The notes under the pieces are model-generated. The model saw only the letters and a program-made list of their open reading frames with translations, did no database searches and was not told where the DNA came from. From an uncultured Porphyromonadaceae bacterium (lineage in GTDB: Bacteria; Bacteroidota; Bacteroidia; Bacteroidales; Barnesiellaceae): a DNA stretch of 64,000 bases. A program made the translations under genes and the position numbers. Shown piece by piece: positions 7,853 through 15,990 of this stretch. The stretch is from the NCBI GenBank assembly GCA_900538555.1, contig UPYI01000005.1, positions 1 to 64,000 of the forward strand, written 5' to 3'. Within the stretch, counting starts at the first letter, position 1; each line of letters opens with the position of its first letter.

Positions 7853-9871
7853 CTATTGTTTGTAATTACGTTGTTGAACCTTGATAGCTTCGTATTTCAG
7901 TTCTTCTTTCAATAATTCGGGCAGTTTGTTTTCGCCTTCATATTTCCAGCAGCTAACGTACATAAACTTGTCGTCGCGACGTTGAGCCTCACCTTCTTCG
8001 GTTTGATACTCTTCACGGAAGTGACCGCCGCACGATTCTTCGCGGTTCAAGGCGTCGAGAGCCATCAGTTTACCTACTTCGAGGAAGTCTTCGAGACGGA
8101 GAGCCTTTTCGAGTTCCACGTTGAGGGTATTCTTGTCGCCCGGGATACGTACATTGGTGTAGAATTCTTTCTTCACCTCTTCGATCTTTTGCAGGGCGAT
8201 TTCCAATCCTGCTTTGTTACGTCCCATACCTACGTAGTTCCACATTACCAGACCCAGCTCTTTGTGGATGGAGTCTACCGAACGTTTACCTTTGATATTC
8301 ATCAGACGGTCGATACGGGCTTTCACAGCCTCTTCCGCTTCTTTGAATTCGGGCAGGTCGGTGCTGAAACGCGGCACGCCGATCTGGTCGGAGAGGTAGT
8401 TCTGGATTGTGTAAGGCAGTACGAAATAACCGTCAGCCAAACCTTGCATCAATGCCGATGCACCCAGACGGTTTGCACCGTGGTCGGAGAAGTTGGCTTC
8501 GCCGATAGCGAACAGACCGGGGATAGAGGTCATCAGTTCGTAGTCTACCCAGATACCGCCCATCGTGTAGTGCGATGCGGGGTAGATCATCATCGGGGTT
8601 TCATACGGATTTTCGTCTACGATCTTCTCGTACATTTGGAAGAGGTTGCCGTAACGTCCTGCAACGGCTTTCTTACCGAGTTTGTCGATAGCAGCTTCCA
8701 TACCGCCCATAGCTTCGATTTCGGCGTGGTCGAGAGTCTGGATAGCTTGTTTTCCCAAACGTTGGAACGATTCTTTGAAATCGAGGTAAACGGCGAATCC
8801 CGTACCTACACCGTAGCCTGCGTCGCAACGTTCTTTGGCTGCACGCGAAGCCACGTCGCGGGGAACGAGGTTACCGAATGCCGGATAACGACGTTCGAGG
8901 TAGTAGTCGCGGTCTTCCTCTTTGATTTGGGTCGGTTTCAGTTTGCCTGCGCGGATAGCTTCGGCGTCTTCTTTTTTCTTCGGTACCCAGATACGGCCGT
9001 CGTTACGGAGCGATTCGGACATCAACGTCAGTTTCGACTGGAATTCACCGTGTACGGGGATACAGGTCGGGTGGATCTGGGCGTATGCCGGGTTGGCGAA
9101 ATAAGCGCCTTTGCGGTAGCATTGGATAGCTGCCGATCCGTTCGAACCCATGGCGTTCGTAGAGAGGAAATATACGTTTCCGTAACCACCGGTAGCGATA
9201 ACTACGGCATGGGCGGCAAAACGTTCGATTTCGCCGGTTACCAAGTTACGGGCAATGATACCGCGGGCACGACCGTCGATGATCACTACGTCGAGCATTT
9301 CGTAACGGGTATATTGTTTTACCGTACCTTTTTGCACCTGACGGTTCAGCGACGAATATGCACCGAGCAGCAATTGTTGTCCGGTCTGACCTTTGGCGTA
9401 GAACGTACGCGAAACCTGTGCGCCACCGAACGAACGGTTGGCAAGCAAGCCTCCGTATTCGCGGGCGAAAGGAACGCCTTGCGCTACGCATTGGTCGATG
9501 ATGTTGTTCGATACTTCTGCCAGACGGTAGACGTTGGCTTCGCGGGCACGGTAGTCACCGCCTTTGATCGTATCGTAGAAGAGGCGATATACCGAGTCGC
9601 CGTCGTTTTGATAGTTTTTAGCTGCATTGATACCGCCTTGCGCTGCGATAGAGTGTGCACGGCGCGGCGAGTCTTGAATACAGAAGTTAAGTACGTTGAA
9701 GCCGAGTTCGCCGAGCGTAGCTGCTGCCGAACCTCCTGCCAAACCTGTACCTACCACGATGATATCGAGCCGACGTTTGTTGGCGGGATTCACCAATTTC
9801 TGATGGGCTTTATAATTGGTCCATTTCTCAGCCAAAGGCCCTTCGGGGATTTTAGAATCTATTTTAGTCAT
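7853..9871 (-). CDS. sdhA: Fumarate reductase/succinate dehydrogenase flavoprotein subunit
   Basis: A 672-residue catalytic subunit with covalently bound FAD. It has the dinucleotide-binding motif GTGLAGGSAAATLGELG (from about residue 41), the FAD-attachment segment HSIAAQGGINA (near 73) and the substrate-site segment HPTCIPVHG. MGGIWVDYE and GANRLGASAL follow in the C-terminal half. Length and motifs match the long form found with a single cytochrome b558-type anchor. It lies between sdhC (30 bases upstream) and sdhB on the same strand. Confidence 0.96.
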   Translation of the reverse strand: MTKIDSKIPEGPLAEKWTNYKAHQKLVNPANKRRLDIIVVGTGLAGGSAAATLGELGFNVLNFCIQDSPRRAHSIAAQGGINAAKNYQNDGDSVYRLFYDTIKGGDYRAREANVYRLAEVSNNIIDQCVAQGVPFAREYGGLLANRSFGGAQVSRTFYAKGQTGQQLLLGAYSSLNRQVQKGTVKQYTRYEMLDVVIIDGRARGIIARNLVTGEIERFAAHAVVIATGGYGNVYFLSTNAMGSNGSAAIQCYRKGAYFANPAYAQIHPTCIPVHGEFQSKLTLMSESLRNDGRIWVPKKKEDAEAIRAGKLKPTQIKEEDRDYYLERRYPAFGNLVPRDVASRAAKERCDAGYGVGTGFAVYLDFKESFQRLGKQAIQTLDHAEIEAMGGMEAAIDKLGKKAVAGRYGNLFQMYEKIVDENPYETPMMIYPASHYTMGGIWVDYELMTSIPGLFAIGEANFSDHGANRLGASALMQGLADGYFVLPYTIQNYLSDQIGVPRFSTDLPEFKEAEEAVKARIDRLMNIKGKRSVDSIHKELGLVMWNYVGMGRNKAGLEIALQKIEEVKKEFYTNVRIPGDKNTLNVELEKALRLEDFLEVGKLMALDALNREESCGGHFREEYQTEEGEAQRRDDKFMYVSCWKYEGENKLPELLKEELKYEAIKVQQRNYKQ

Positions 9872-9901
9872 AACGAATAATTTTCTAATAGGTTGATCGA
9901 A

Positions 9902-10591
9902 TTAAAGAGTACAGCTACCGTTGCAAAGCAGACTGCAAGCGTAGAAGTAAATCAGAACGACTGCAAATCCGAGAACGATGATCGTCGTGAAGATGTTGGA
10001 GATACATTTCCAACGGTTGAACCATACATGGTTGTTGATACCCAGAGTTTGGATTGCACTCCAAAAACCGTGAGTGAGGTGGAACCAGATGGCTACGAAC
10101 CAGATGAGGTAGAGCACTACGGTGATCGGGCAGTTGAATGTTTCGCGGATCAACGCTACGCCGTCGTGAGGATTCACATCGGGCAATACGCCGGTGATTT
10201 CGTTGAACTGCATCTTGAACCAGAAATGATACAGGTGCAATGCCAACCCTACGAAAACGATGATACCCAGCACCAGCATGTTTTGCGATGCCCATTCTAC
10301 CGATTTGGGACGTACATTCACCGCATAAGCGTCGTTACCGCGAGCTTTACGGTTTTGCAATGTAAGCCAGAACGCGTAGATGATGTGCAATACGGCACCT
10401 GCGGCGATAATAGCCGTACCTACCAGAGCATACCAGTTTGCGCCGAGGAAATTGCAGATCATGTTATATCCGTCGGCGGATATAACGGCTACCACGTTCA
10501 TCGACATGTGAAACGTTAGGAATAGGACGAGGAAAAGTCCGGTCAGACTCATCACCACTTTCCGCCCTATGGACGAATTACTTAACCACAT
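9902..10591 (-). CDS. sdhC: Fumarate reductase/succinate dehydrogenase cytochrome b subunit
   Basis: A 229-residue, five-helix membrane anchor of the b558 type. Helices are visible around residues 10-35, 60-80, 100-125, 155-180 and 195-220. Histidines within or next to helices (FHMSMNVV, LHIIYAF, LHLYHFW, WFHLTHGFWSA) are candidate haem ligands. It exchanges electrons with the quinone pool and holds SdhAB at the inner membrane. It is the first gene of the operon, behind a full consensus promoter at 10650-10681. Confidence 0.94.
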   Translation of the reverse strand: MWLSNSSIGRKVVMSLTGLFLVLFLTFHMSMNVVAVISADGYNMICNFLGANWYALVGTAIIAAGAVLHIIYAFWLTLQNRKARGNDAYAVNVRPKSVEWASQNMLVLGIIVFVGLALHLYHFWFKMQFNEITGVLPDVNPHDGVALIRETFNCPITVVLYLIWFVAIWFHLTHGFWSAIQTLGINNHVWFNRWKCISNIFTTIIVLGFAVVLIYFYACSLLCNGSCTL

Positions 10592-10649
10592 AAAAGTTTA
10601 AAATTTTAAGTTATTATTGTAAGATAATTTATTTTGTGAGATATATCTG

Positions 10650-10681
10650 CAAAAGTAAAGGTTTTAACGGTAAGAAACAAA
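10650..10681 (-). promoter_or_regulatory. Promoter for sdhCAB
   Basis: Minus strand: TTTG (10678-10681), 20-base spacer, TACTTTTG (10650-10657). A complete Bacteroidota promoter about 55 bases before the sdhC ATG. Confidence 0.8.
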
Positions 10682-10821
10682 CTATTAAGGAAATATTTCT
10701 TTAATAACTTCGCTCTTGCGGACGATCGTCCGATAGGGTTCTGTAATCCATTTGCTTCCGTATATCGTCCGGTATGTCGTCTTTTATTTTTATTCGGATA
10801 TTTTTTTAAACAAAAATCTTC

Positions 10822-10904
10822 TATCTTTGTAGAAGATAAGAGGCATCTCGGCATAGCCATTCAAACGAGTTTGGTGTCTCTGCTCTCGATTTGCGTTATC
10901 TTTG
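10822..10904. repeat. Dispersed hairpin repeat, type A, copy 1, with TATCTTTG elements
   Basis: Bounded by TATCTTTG at 10822-10829 and 10897-10904; each is followed by GAAGATA, so each forms TATCTT-N5-AAGATA. Inside are CTCGGCATAG, hairpin CAAAC-GA-GTTTG (10862-10873) and CTCTGCTCTCG. The second TATCTTTG could start transcription toward the TlpA-like gene at 11036. The rest of the 444-base gap holds only the sdh promoter and repeat copy 2. Confidence 0.75.
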
Positions 10905-10945
10905 TAGAAGATATAGAGCAAGACGTGTTTTTTTATTTCAATAAA

Positions 10946-11007
10946 CGCTGCGCCTTGGCATAATTCATTCAAGATTTCACTTGATGGCTTCTGTACTCGG
11001 CTTGCAG
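10946..11007. repeat. Dispersed hairpin repeat, divergent copy
   Basis: CTTGGCATAA, hairpin TCAAG-ATTTCA-CTTGA (10969-10984), then TTCTGTACTCGGCTTG, bounded by CTGC and GCAG. Same layout as the other copies but more diverged. It ends 28 bases before the TlpA-like start codon. Confidence 0.6.
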
Positions 11008-11035
11008 TTAATTTTATAACCGATAATAAAAGTAT

Positions 11036-12112
11036 ATGAAAGGAAAAGTATGGTGTGCCGCATTGGCGGCTTCGGCGTTGTTGGCAGGTTGCTCTTCGTC
11101 CGAATATAAAATCAAGGGTTCGGTTTCCGACGTTTCGTTCGAAGGGAAGGATGTGTATTTGTACGATATTGCCAAACGCATGGTAACCGACAGTACTTCG
11201 GTGAAAGACGGCGCATTCATGTTTCAGGGTACGGTAGATACGGTTTATTTCGCCCATGTGGTGCTGGATGGCCGCGACGGCGTGGATGTGATTGTGGAAC
11301 CGGGCGTGGTGACCGTAGATATGGACGAGTCGAAGAACTTGGGCGGTACGAGCGAAAATGATTTCTGGCGGCGGATCGAAGAGGAATATGCCCTGCTCGA
11401 TGAGGATCTGATGAGAGAAATGGCTGAAATCCGCGAAGCGGAGGTTTCGGTCGAAGAAAAAGAACGTCGTATGGACGAATTTTACGATCGGGCTTATGCA
11501 CGCTTGGCTTCGTTTACGGTAGAGAAATTCAAGGAATACAGCGATAAGCTGGCAGGTGCGAAGTTAGTGGTGGATCTGAGCAATGTGCTTTCGCCCGAAG
11601 ATATAGATTCGATCGCTGCGATAGCCGGCGAAAAGGTGAAAGAGAATGAGTTGGTTCAGAAGATTTTCAAGGCGAACGAAGTGCTGAAACAAACCGCACC
11701 GGGTAAGATGTTTGTCGATTTTACCGTCGATACGCCTACGGGCAAGGCTTCGCTTTCCGACTATGTGGGAAAAGGACAATATACTTTGGTGGATTTCTGG
11801 GCTTCGTGGTGTCCTCCTTGCCGGAAAGAGATTCCGGTGATCGCCGATGTATATCGCAAATATAAAAAGCAAGGTTTGGTCGTGCTGGGAGTGGCAGTGA
11901 GAGACCGCGTGGAAGACACCGAAAAGGCGATCGAGGAATTGAACATCACTTGGCCGCAGATATTGAATGCCGGTAGAGAACCGCTCGAATTGTACGGTAT
12001 CAAGGGTATTCCGCATATTATCCTGTTCGCTCCGGACGGTACGATTGTAGCCCGCGATTTGCGTGGCGACGGTCTGAAAGCCAAAGTGGCGGAAGTAATG
12101 GCGAAGAAATAA
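11036..12112 (+). CDS. TlpA-like thiol-disulfide oxidoreductase lipoprotein (DUF4369 + redoxin)
   Basis: A 358-residue lipoprotein with a signal peptide ending in the lipobox LLAGC (Cys near residue 19). The N-terminal part (about 25-120) is a DUF4369-type beta domain (YKIKGSV..., DTVYFAHVVLDG). A helical linker rich in acidic residues follows (about 110-190). The C-terminal thioredoxin fold (about 220-358) has the redox motif WASWCPPCRKE and the cis-proline loop GIKGIPHIILFAPDG. It probably handles disulfides or resolves oxidised cysteines on the periplasmic side. Compare the cysteine-less relative at 44584-45675. A terminator follows. Confidence 0.92.
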   Translation: MKGKVWCAALAASALLAGCSSSEYKIKGSVSDVSFEGKDVYLYDIAKRMVTDSTSVKDGAFMFQGTVDTVYFAHVVLDGRDGVDVIVEPGVVTVDMDESKNLGGTSENDFWRRIEEEYALLDEDLMREMAEIREAEVSVEEKERRMDEFYDRAYARLASFTVEKFKEYSDKLAGAKLVVDLSNVLSPEDIDSIAAIAGEKVKENELVQKIFKANEVLKQTAPGKMFVDFTVDTPTGKASLSDYVGKGQYTLVDFWASWCPPCRKEIPVIADVYRKYKKQGLVVLGVAVRDRVEDTEKAIEELNITWPQILNAGREPLELYGIKGIPHIILFAPDGTIVARDLRGDGLKAKVAEVMAKK

Positions 12113-12136
12113 ACGATCGGTTTCGATCTCTATGAA

Positions 12137-12182
12137 ACAAGGCGGTGTGTCAGGTTGGCTAAGACATACCGCCTTGTTTTTT
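12137..12182 (+). terminator. Hairpin terminator after the TlpA-like gene
   Basis: Arms ACAAGGCGGTGTGTC (12137-12151) and GACATACCGCCTTGT (12163-12177) with one mismatch, followed by a T run. Confidence 0.85.
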
Positions 12183-12240
12183 AGTTGGGCATTTCGGCAT
12201 TCTGCCGATTGACCTCGATTCAGGAATCCGATATTATACA

Positions 12241-12274
12241 AAAAAAGCGACTCAAAAAATTGAGTCGCTTTTTT
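12241..12274 (-). terminator. Hairpin terminator after tRNA-Gln
   Basis: Perfect arms GCGACTCAA and TTGAGTCGC around AAAA, flanked by A6 and T6, immediately 3' of the tRNA on the minus strand. Confidence 0.85.
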
Positions 12275-12277
12275 GTG

Positions 12278-12348
12278 TTGGATTACCAGGATTCGAACCT
12301 GGACAAACAGAACCAAAACCTGTTGTGCTACCATTACACCATAATCCA
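12278..12348 (-). tRNA. tRNA-Gln (anticodon TTG)
   Basis: Cloverleaf on the minus strand: acceptor TGGATTA/TAATCCA, D stem GTGT/GCAC, anticodon stem ACAGG/TCTGT around loop TTTTGGT (anticodon TTG), T arm CCAGG-TTCGAAT-CCTGG. Discriminator A; the 3' CCA is not encoded (next bases give ACA). It reads CAA codons. A terminator follows 3 bases downstream. Confidence 0.95.
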
Positions 12349-12426
12349 AACTTCATCGCTTTGGGTCTCTCCCAAAAGCGATGCAAAGATAGAGCGGATT
12401 TTGTAATCCGCCAAATCTTTTGTAAA

Positions 12427-13719
12427 TTATTTTGCAATTACCAAGAAATAATTTTTCTTGCCTTTTTGCACGATGAGGTATTTTCCGTCGAGCAATGCAC
12501 TGTCGTCTATTACAGCGTCGAATGCGGTCAGTTTCTCTTTGTTGATCAATACGCCGCCCCCTTGCGTGAGTTTACGCATTTCACCTTTCGAAGGGAATAT
12601 CGCTGCTTTTTCGGTGGTGAGGTCTACCGCCTTGATACCTTGTTTCAGCTCGTCGAGTGAAATTTCGAATTGGGGTACGCCTTCGAATACAGCCAACAGC
12701 GTGTCTTCGTCGAGTTTGCGCAGTTGCTCGGAGGTAGAGTTTCCGAAAAGAATGTTCGATGCCTCTACGGCTGCTTCGTAATCGGCAGCGGAGTGTACCA
12801 TTGTGGTTACTTCCTGAGCCAGACGTTTTTGCAACAGGCGCAGATGCGGGGCTTCGGCATGTTGGGCGATGAGCGATTCGATCTCTTCGCGACCGATCGA
12901 CGTGAAGATACGGATATAGCGTGCGGCATCGTCGTCGCTTACATTGAGCCAGAATTGGTAGAATTTGTAAGGCGTGGTGTAGCGTGCATCGAGCCAGATG
13001 TTTCCCGATTCGGTTTTACCGAATTTTCCGCCGTCGGCTTTGGTGATGAGCGGGCAGGTGAGTGCGTATGCTTCATTGCCGTTCGTGCGCCGTATCAATT
13101 CCGTACCGGTGGTCATGTTGCCCCATTGGTCGGAACCGCCCATCTGCAATTTGCAGTTCTTTTCGCGGTTCAGGTGCAGGAAGTCGTAGCCTTGCAGTAG
13201 CTGGTAGGTAAATTCGGTGAAAGAGAGTCCGTCGCGGGCTTCGCCGTTGAGACGTCGTTTTACGGAGTCTTTCGCCATCATGTAATTGACGGTGATGTGT
13301 TTTCCTACTTCGCGGGCAAAATCGAGGAAGGTGAAATCTTTCATCCAGTCGTAATTGTTCACGAGTTCGGCGGCATTCGGCGCATCCGAATCGAAATCGA
13401 GGAATTTAGCCAATTGTTTTTTGATACATTCCTGATTGTGGCGCAGCGTAGCTTCGTCGAGCAGATTGCGTTCTGCCGATTTTCCGGAGGGGTCGCCGAT
13501 CATACCGGTGGCTCCGCCGATGAGGGCTAACGGTTTGTGTCCGCAGCGTTGCAGGTGGCGCAGCATCATTACCCCGCACAAGTGTCCGATATGTAATGAA
13601 TCGGCAGTAGGGTCGATACCGAGGTATGCCGTAACTTGTTCTTTTGCCAGCAGTTCTTCGGTTCCGGGGGTCATGTCGTTGAGCATACCCCGCCATCTGA
13701 GTTCTTCTATAAAATTCAT
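12427..13719 (-). CDS. tyrS: Tyrosine--tRNA ligase
   Basis: A 430-residue class I synthetase that charges tRNA-Tyr. HIGH is exact at residues 43-46 (TADSLHIGHLCG). QMGGSDQWGN lies in the tyrosine-binding site. The KMSKS loop is the TyrRS form KFGKTESGN near residue 235. A C-terminal S4 RNA-binding domain (about 355-430, ending KYLIVQKGKKNYFLVIAK) marks the bacterial TyrS type. It has its own full promoter 75 bases upstream and is not part of the hemD-rnpA operon. Confidence 0.97.
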   Translation of the reverse strand: MNFIEELRWRGMLNDMTPGTEELLAKEQVTAYLGIDPTADSLHIGHLCGVMMLRHLQRCGHKPLALIGGATGMIGDPSGKSAERNLLDEATLRHNQECIKKQLAKFLDFDSDAPNAAELVNNYDWMKDFTFLDFAREVGKHITVNYMMAKDSVKRRLNGEARDGLSFTEFTYQLLQGYDFLHLNREKNCKLQMGGSDQWGNMTTGTELIRRTNGNEAYALTCPLITKADGGKFGKTESGNIWLDARYTTPYKFYQFWLNVSDDDAARYIRIFTSIGREEIESLIAQHAEAPHLRLLQKRLAQEVTTMVHSAADYEAAVEASNILFGNSTSEQLRKLDEDTLLAVFEGVPQFEISLDELKQGIKAVDLTTEKAAIFPSKGEMRKLTQGGGVLINKEKLTAFDAVIDDSALLDGKYLIVQKGKKNYFLVIAK

Positions 13720-13792
13720 TGAATGAAGTTATTTTGGTTTGTTTTTCGTCGTTTGTCACAGACGGATGCCTTCCGGTGGTTTCCGTCGGGAG

Positions 13793-13824
13793 CAAAGGTA
13801 GTACAGTTTGTTGGAAGTTACAAA
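13793..13824 (-). promoter_or_regulatory. Promoter for tyrS
   Basis: Minus strand: TTTG (13821-13824), 20-base spacer, TACCTTTG (13793-13800). Predicted leader about 70 bases. I saw no obvious T-box in it. Confidence 0.8.
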
Positions 13825-13836
13825 CAATGAACGGGT

Positions 13837-14475
13837 TTAATTGCCTTTCCGGTCGATGTGGAACCGGGATCGTACGTTGCGGTATATGGTATCGGCGAGT
13901 GTTTCGGCGGTCGTGCCGCGCACGGTTGCCGCCCGTCGGTAGAGTTCTTCGACGGCGACCGGGCTTTCGTCCGTTTCTATGAATAGCCGTTCGTCGGGGA
14001 CGGCGCGTAGTGCGTCTTCGTTGTACCGTTCCCCGAACGAGAGATAAAAACCGTGGTCGAGCAGTTGCCGGGCGGCATCGGGCTTTCCACGGAATCCGTG
14101 CAGAATCCAGGCTTGTGCCGGACGGTATTTGCGGTGCATGCCGATCAGTTCGGCGGTATAGCGTACATTGTGGAGGATGAGCGGTTTTTCCGTTGCTTCG
14201 GCAAGCCGGATATGCCGGTCGAGCCATTGCATTTGGAGGTCGGGGTATGGATGTAGCCGGTCGAGTCCGCTTTCGCCAATGGCTACCGTTTGCGGATGCC
14301 GGGCTGCCTGTTCCAGCTTTTCGACAACATCGGCTGTGAGCGGAGGTAATGTCCACGGGTGGTAGCCTACCGAATAGAGGTATTCGCCGACAGGGATGAA
14401 CGTATCGGGGGTTACGCTACGTATTGCCGACAGGGGTGCGTCGGGTCGATGGGTATGTATGTCGATCGGTTCCAT
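13837..14475 (-). CDS. TatD-family metal-dependent hydrolase
   Basis: A 212-residue TIM-barrel hydrolase, short for TatD (usually about 255). The metal-binding pattern is recognisable: IDIHTH near residue 4, GESGLDR near 90, LILHNVR near 122, ILHGFRGK near 142 and ETDESP near 190. Family members are metal-dependent DNases or related phosphoesterases. It is the last gene of the run LOG-DUF4271-hemD-rnpA-yidD-tatD, 24 bases after yidD. The shortness is mainly in loops; no key residue appears missing. Confidence 0.88.
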   Translation of the reverse strand: MEPIDIHTHRPDAPLSAIRSVTPDTFIPVGEYLYSVGYHPWTLPPLTADVVEKLEQAARHPQTVAIGESGLDRLHPYPDLQMQWLDRHIRLAEATEKPLILHNVRYTAELIGMHRKYRPAQAWILHGFRGKPDAARQLLDHGFYLSFGERYNEDALRAVPDERLFIETDESPVAVEELYRRAATVRGTTAETLADTIYRNVRSRFHIDRKGN

Positions 14476-14499
14476 ACGTGACGATACGTTAGGGAAGGG

Positions 14500-14721
14500 T
14501 CAGGGCACAGGGTCGTATCCGCTTCCGCCCCACGGGTGGCAACGCAGCAGCCGGCGTATGGTGAGCCACAGACCTTTGAACGGTCCGTGTTTCTGCAACG
14601 CCTCTATGGCGTATTGCGAACAGGTAGGTACGAAACGGCATGAAGGCGGGAGCATCGGCGAAATGCAGGCGCGGTAAAAACGTATGGGCAATATGAGCAG
14701 CCACGAAAGTATCTTTTTCAT
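14500..14721 (-). CDS. yidD: Membrane protein insertion efficiency factor YidD
   Basis: A 73-residue protein with the full YidD signature: an N-terminal amphipathic helix, RFYRACISPMLPPSCRFVPTCS (cysteines at about 19, 28 and 34), YAIEALQKHGPFKGLWLTIRR and CHPWGGSGYDPVP. It helps YidC insert inner-membrane proteins. Its start codon overlaps the rnpA stop by four bases, the classic rnpA-yidD arrangement, although rpmH and yidC are not adjacent here. Confidence 0.96.
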   Translation of the reverse strand: MKKILSWLLILPIRFYRACISPMLPPSCRFVPTCSQYAIEALQKHGPFKGLWLTIRRLLRCHPWGGSGYDPVP

Positions 14722-15119
14722 GATTGCTTCGGGGGATTGTTTTCGATATACGCCGCTAATTTTTGGAGTGCTTCGGTCATTTTGCGTTCCAACAGGGCGT
14801 ATTCGTTTATTTTTTTATCCAAGTAGAGGAAGGCGATCTGCATCGTCCGGTTTTGCCGGACAAGCGGTTCGGTGATGATCTGCTTGTGCAGCCGGTATGC
14901 TTCGCGGGTGCGCCGGCGCAGGAGTACCCGTTTGACTGCCCGTTTGAAATTGCGCTTGGGGATGCTGATGAAGAACGAGGGCAGTTCCCCGCTCGATTCT
15001 TCGATGCGGTACACGATGCGGTAGGGGTAGGCGATAAATGCCTTCCCTTCGTTGAACAGCTTGTCGATGAGCGTCTGGCTGCACAATTTTTCCGCTTTGG
15101 TGAGTCCGTGTTCTTTCAT
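14718..15119 (-). CDS. rnpA: Ribonuclease P protein component
   Basis: A 133-residue small basic protein that binds the RNase P RNA for 5' maturation of tRNAs. The family signature is KRNFKRAVKRVLLRRRTREAYR, the basic RNR-like helix. The start at 15119 (MKEHGLTKAEKL) fits the family N-terminus better than the in-frame ATG at 15152. It overlaps yidD by four bases and follows hemD by about 90 bases. An inverted repeat (10-base arms, 15129-15138 and 15177-15186) lies in that gap. Confidence 0.95.
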   Translation of the reverse strand: MKEHGLTKAEKLCSQTLIDKLFNEGKAFIAYPYRIVYRIEESSGELPSFFISIPKRNFKRAVKRVLLRRRTREAYRLHKQIITEPLVRQNRTMQIAFLYLDKKINEYALLERKMTEALQKLAAYIENNPPKQS

Positions 15120-15128
15120 ATATGAGAA

Positions 15129-15186
15129 ACCTCGTAAGGCGAGCCGCAGCAAATGTTTCGGTTGCCGGACATCGAACTTACGAGGT
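15129..15186. other. Inverted repeat in the hemD-rnpA gap
   Basis: ACCTCGTAAG (15129-15138) and CTTACGAGGT (15177-15186) are perfect complements 38 bases apart. No T run, so it is not a plain terminator. It could be a processing or attenuation site between hemD and rnpA. Confidence 0.4.
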
Positions 15187-15209
15187 GATGTTTCGGGTGT
15201 TGCGAAAGA

Positions 15210-15959
15210 TTATTTCTTTTTGGTATAGTCTTTCAGATAGAGTTCGATAGCGGCGGTCATCGACGGAGCTTCGGGTCTCGGAGCTTCTATGTCGAGCCGC
15301 AGTCCGGCGGCTTTGACAGCTTGTGCGGTGGTAGCGCCGAAGCAACCTATCTTGATCTCTTTCTGGTCGAAATCGGGGAAGTTTTTCAGCAGGGAATCGA
15401 TACCCGAGGGGCTGAAAAATACGAGCATGTCGTAGTCGAATTTTTCGTCCGGACCGAAATCGTTGCTTACCGTGCGGTACATGATCGCTTTGGTATAGTT
15501 GAGGTTGTTTTTCTCCAACAACGAAGTCTGTTCTTTATGCACGTCGGAGATCGGCAGGAGGAATTTCTCGGAACTGTGTTTCAGCAGAGCGGGCAGCAGG
15601 TCGTCCATTTTACCGGACGTTCCGAAGAATATCTTACGTTTGCGGTAGACGATATATTTTTGCAGGTAGAGGGCTATTGCCTCGGTCGTACAAAAGTATT
15701 TCATCGTATCGGGTATCGTTACGCGCAACTCTTCGCACAGACGGAAAAAATGGTCGATGGCAGTACGCGCGGTGAAAATAACAGCGGTAAATTCCGGAAT
15801 CGATATTTTTTGTTGCCGAAATTCTTTTGAAGTCAAGCCCTCCACTTTGATGAAAGGACGGAACTCAATGTTCACTCCGTATTTTTGAGCAATGTCGTAA
15901 TATGGAGATTTCTCAGATTGAGGTTTGGGCTGAGAAATGAGAACTTTTTTAATCTTCAC
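15210..15959 (-). CDS. hemD: Uroporphyrinogen-III synthase
   Basis: A 249-residue two-lobed HemD-family protein (IKKVLISQP at the start, FTAVIFTARTAIDHF, VFFSPSGIDSLL, IGCFGATTAQAVKAAGL near the C-terminus). It cyclises hydroxymethylbilane to uroporphyrinogen III for haem or corrinoid synthesis. HemD is poorly conserved, but the SPSG and FGxTTA motifs are clear. The start codon is GTG at 15959. It follows the DUF4271 gene by 31 bases, a pairing common in Bacteroidota. The sdhC cytochrome b in this window needs haem. Confidence 0.93.
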   Translation of the reverse strand: MKIKKVLISQPKPQSEKSPYYDIAQKYGVNIEFRPFIKVEGLTSKEFRQQKISIPEFTAVIFTARTAIDHFFRLCEELRVTIPDTMKYFCTTEAIALYLQKYIVYRKRKIFFGTSGKMDDLLPALLKHSSEKFLLPISDVHKEQTSLLEKNNLNYTKAIMYRTVSNDFGPDEKFDYDMLVFFSPSGIDSLLKNFPDFDQKEIKIGCFGATTAQAVKAAGLRLDIEAPRPEAPSMTAAIELYLKDYTKKK

Positions 15960-15990
15960 TGATTTAAGTATTTAGTTTCAAAACATAAGA

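Noticed and set aside
15129..15186. Terminator between hemD and rnpA
   Set aside because: The stem is perfect but the loop is long and no T run follows, so I list it only as an inverted repeat.
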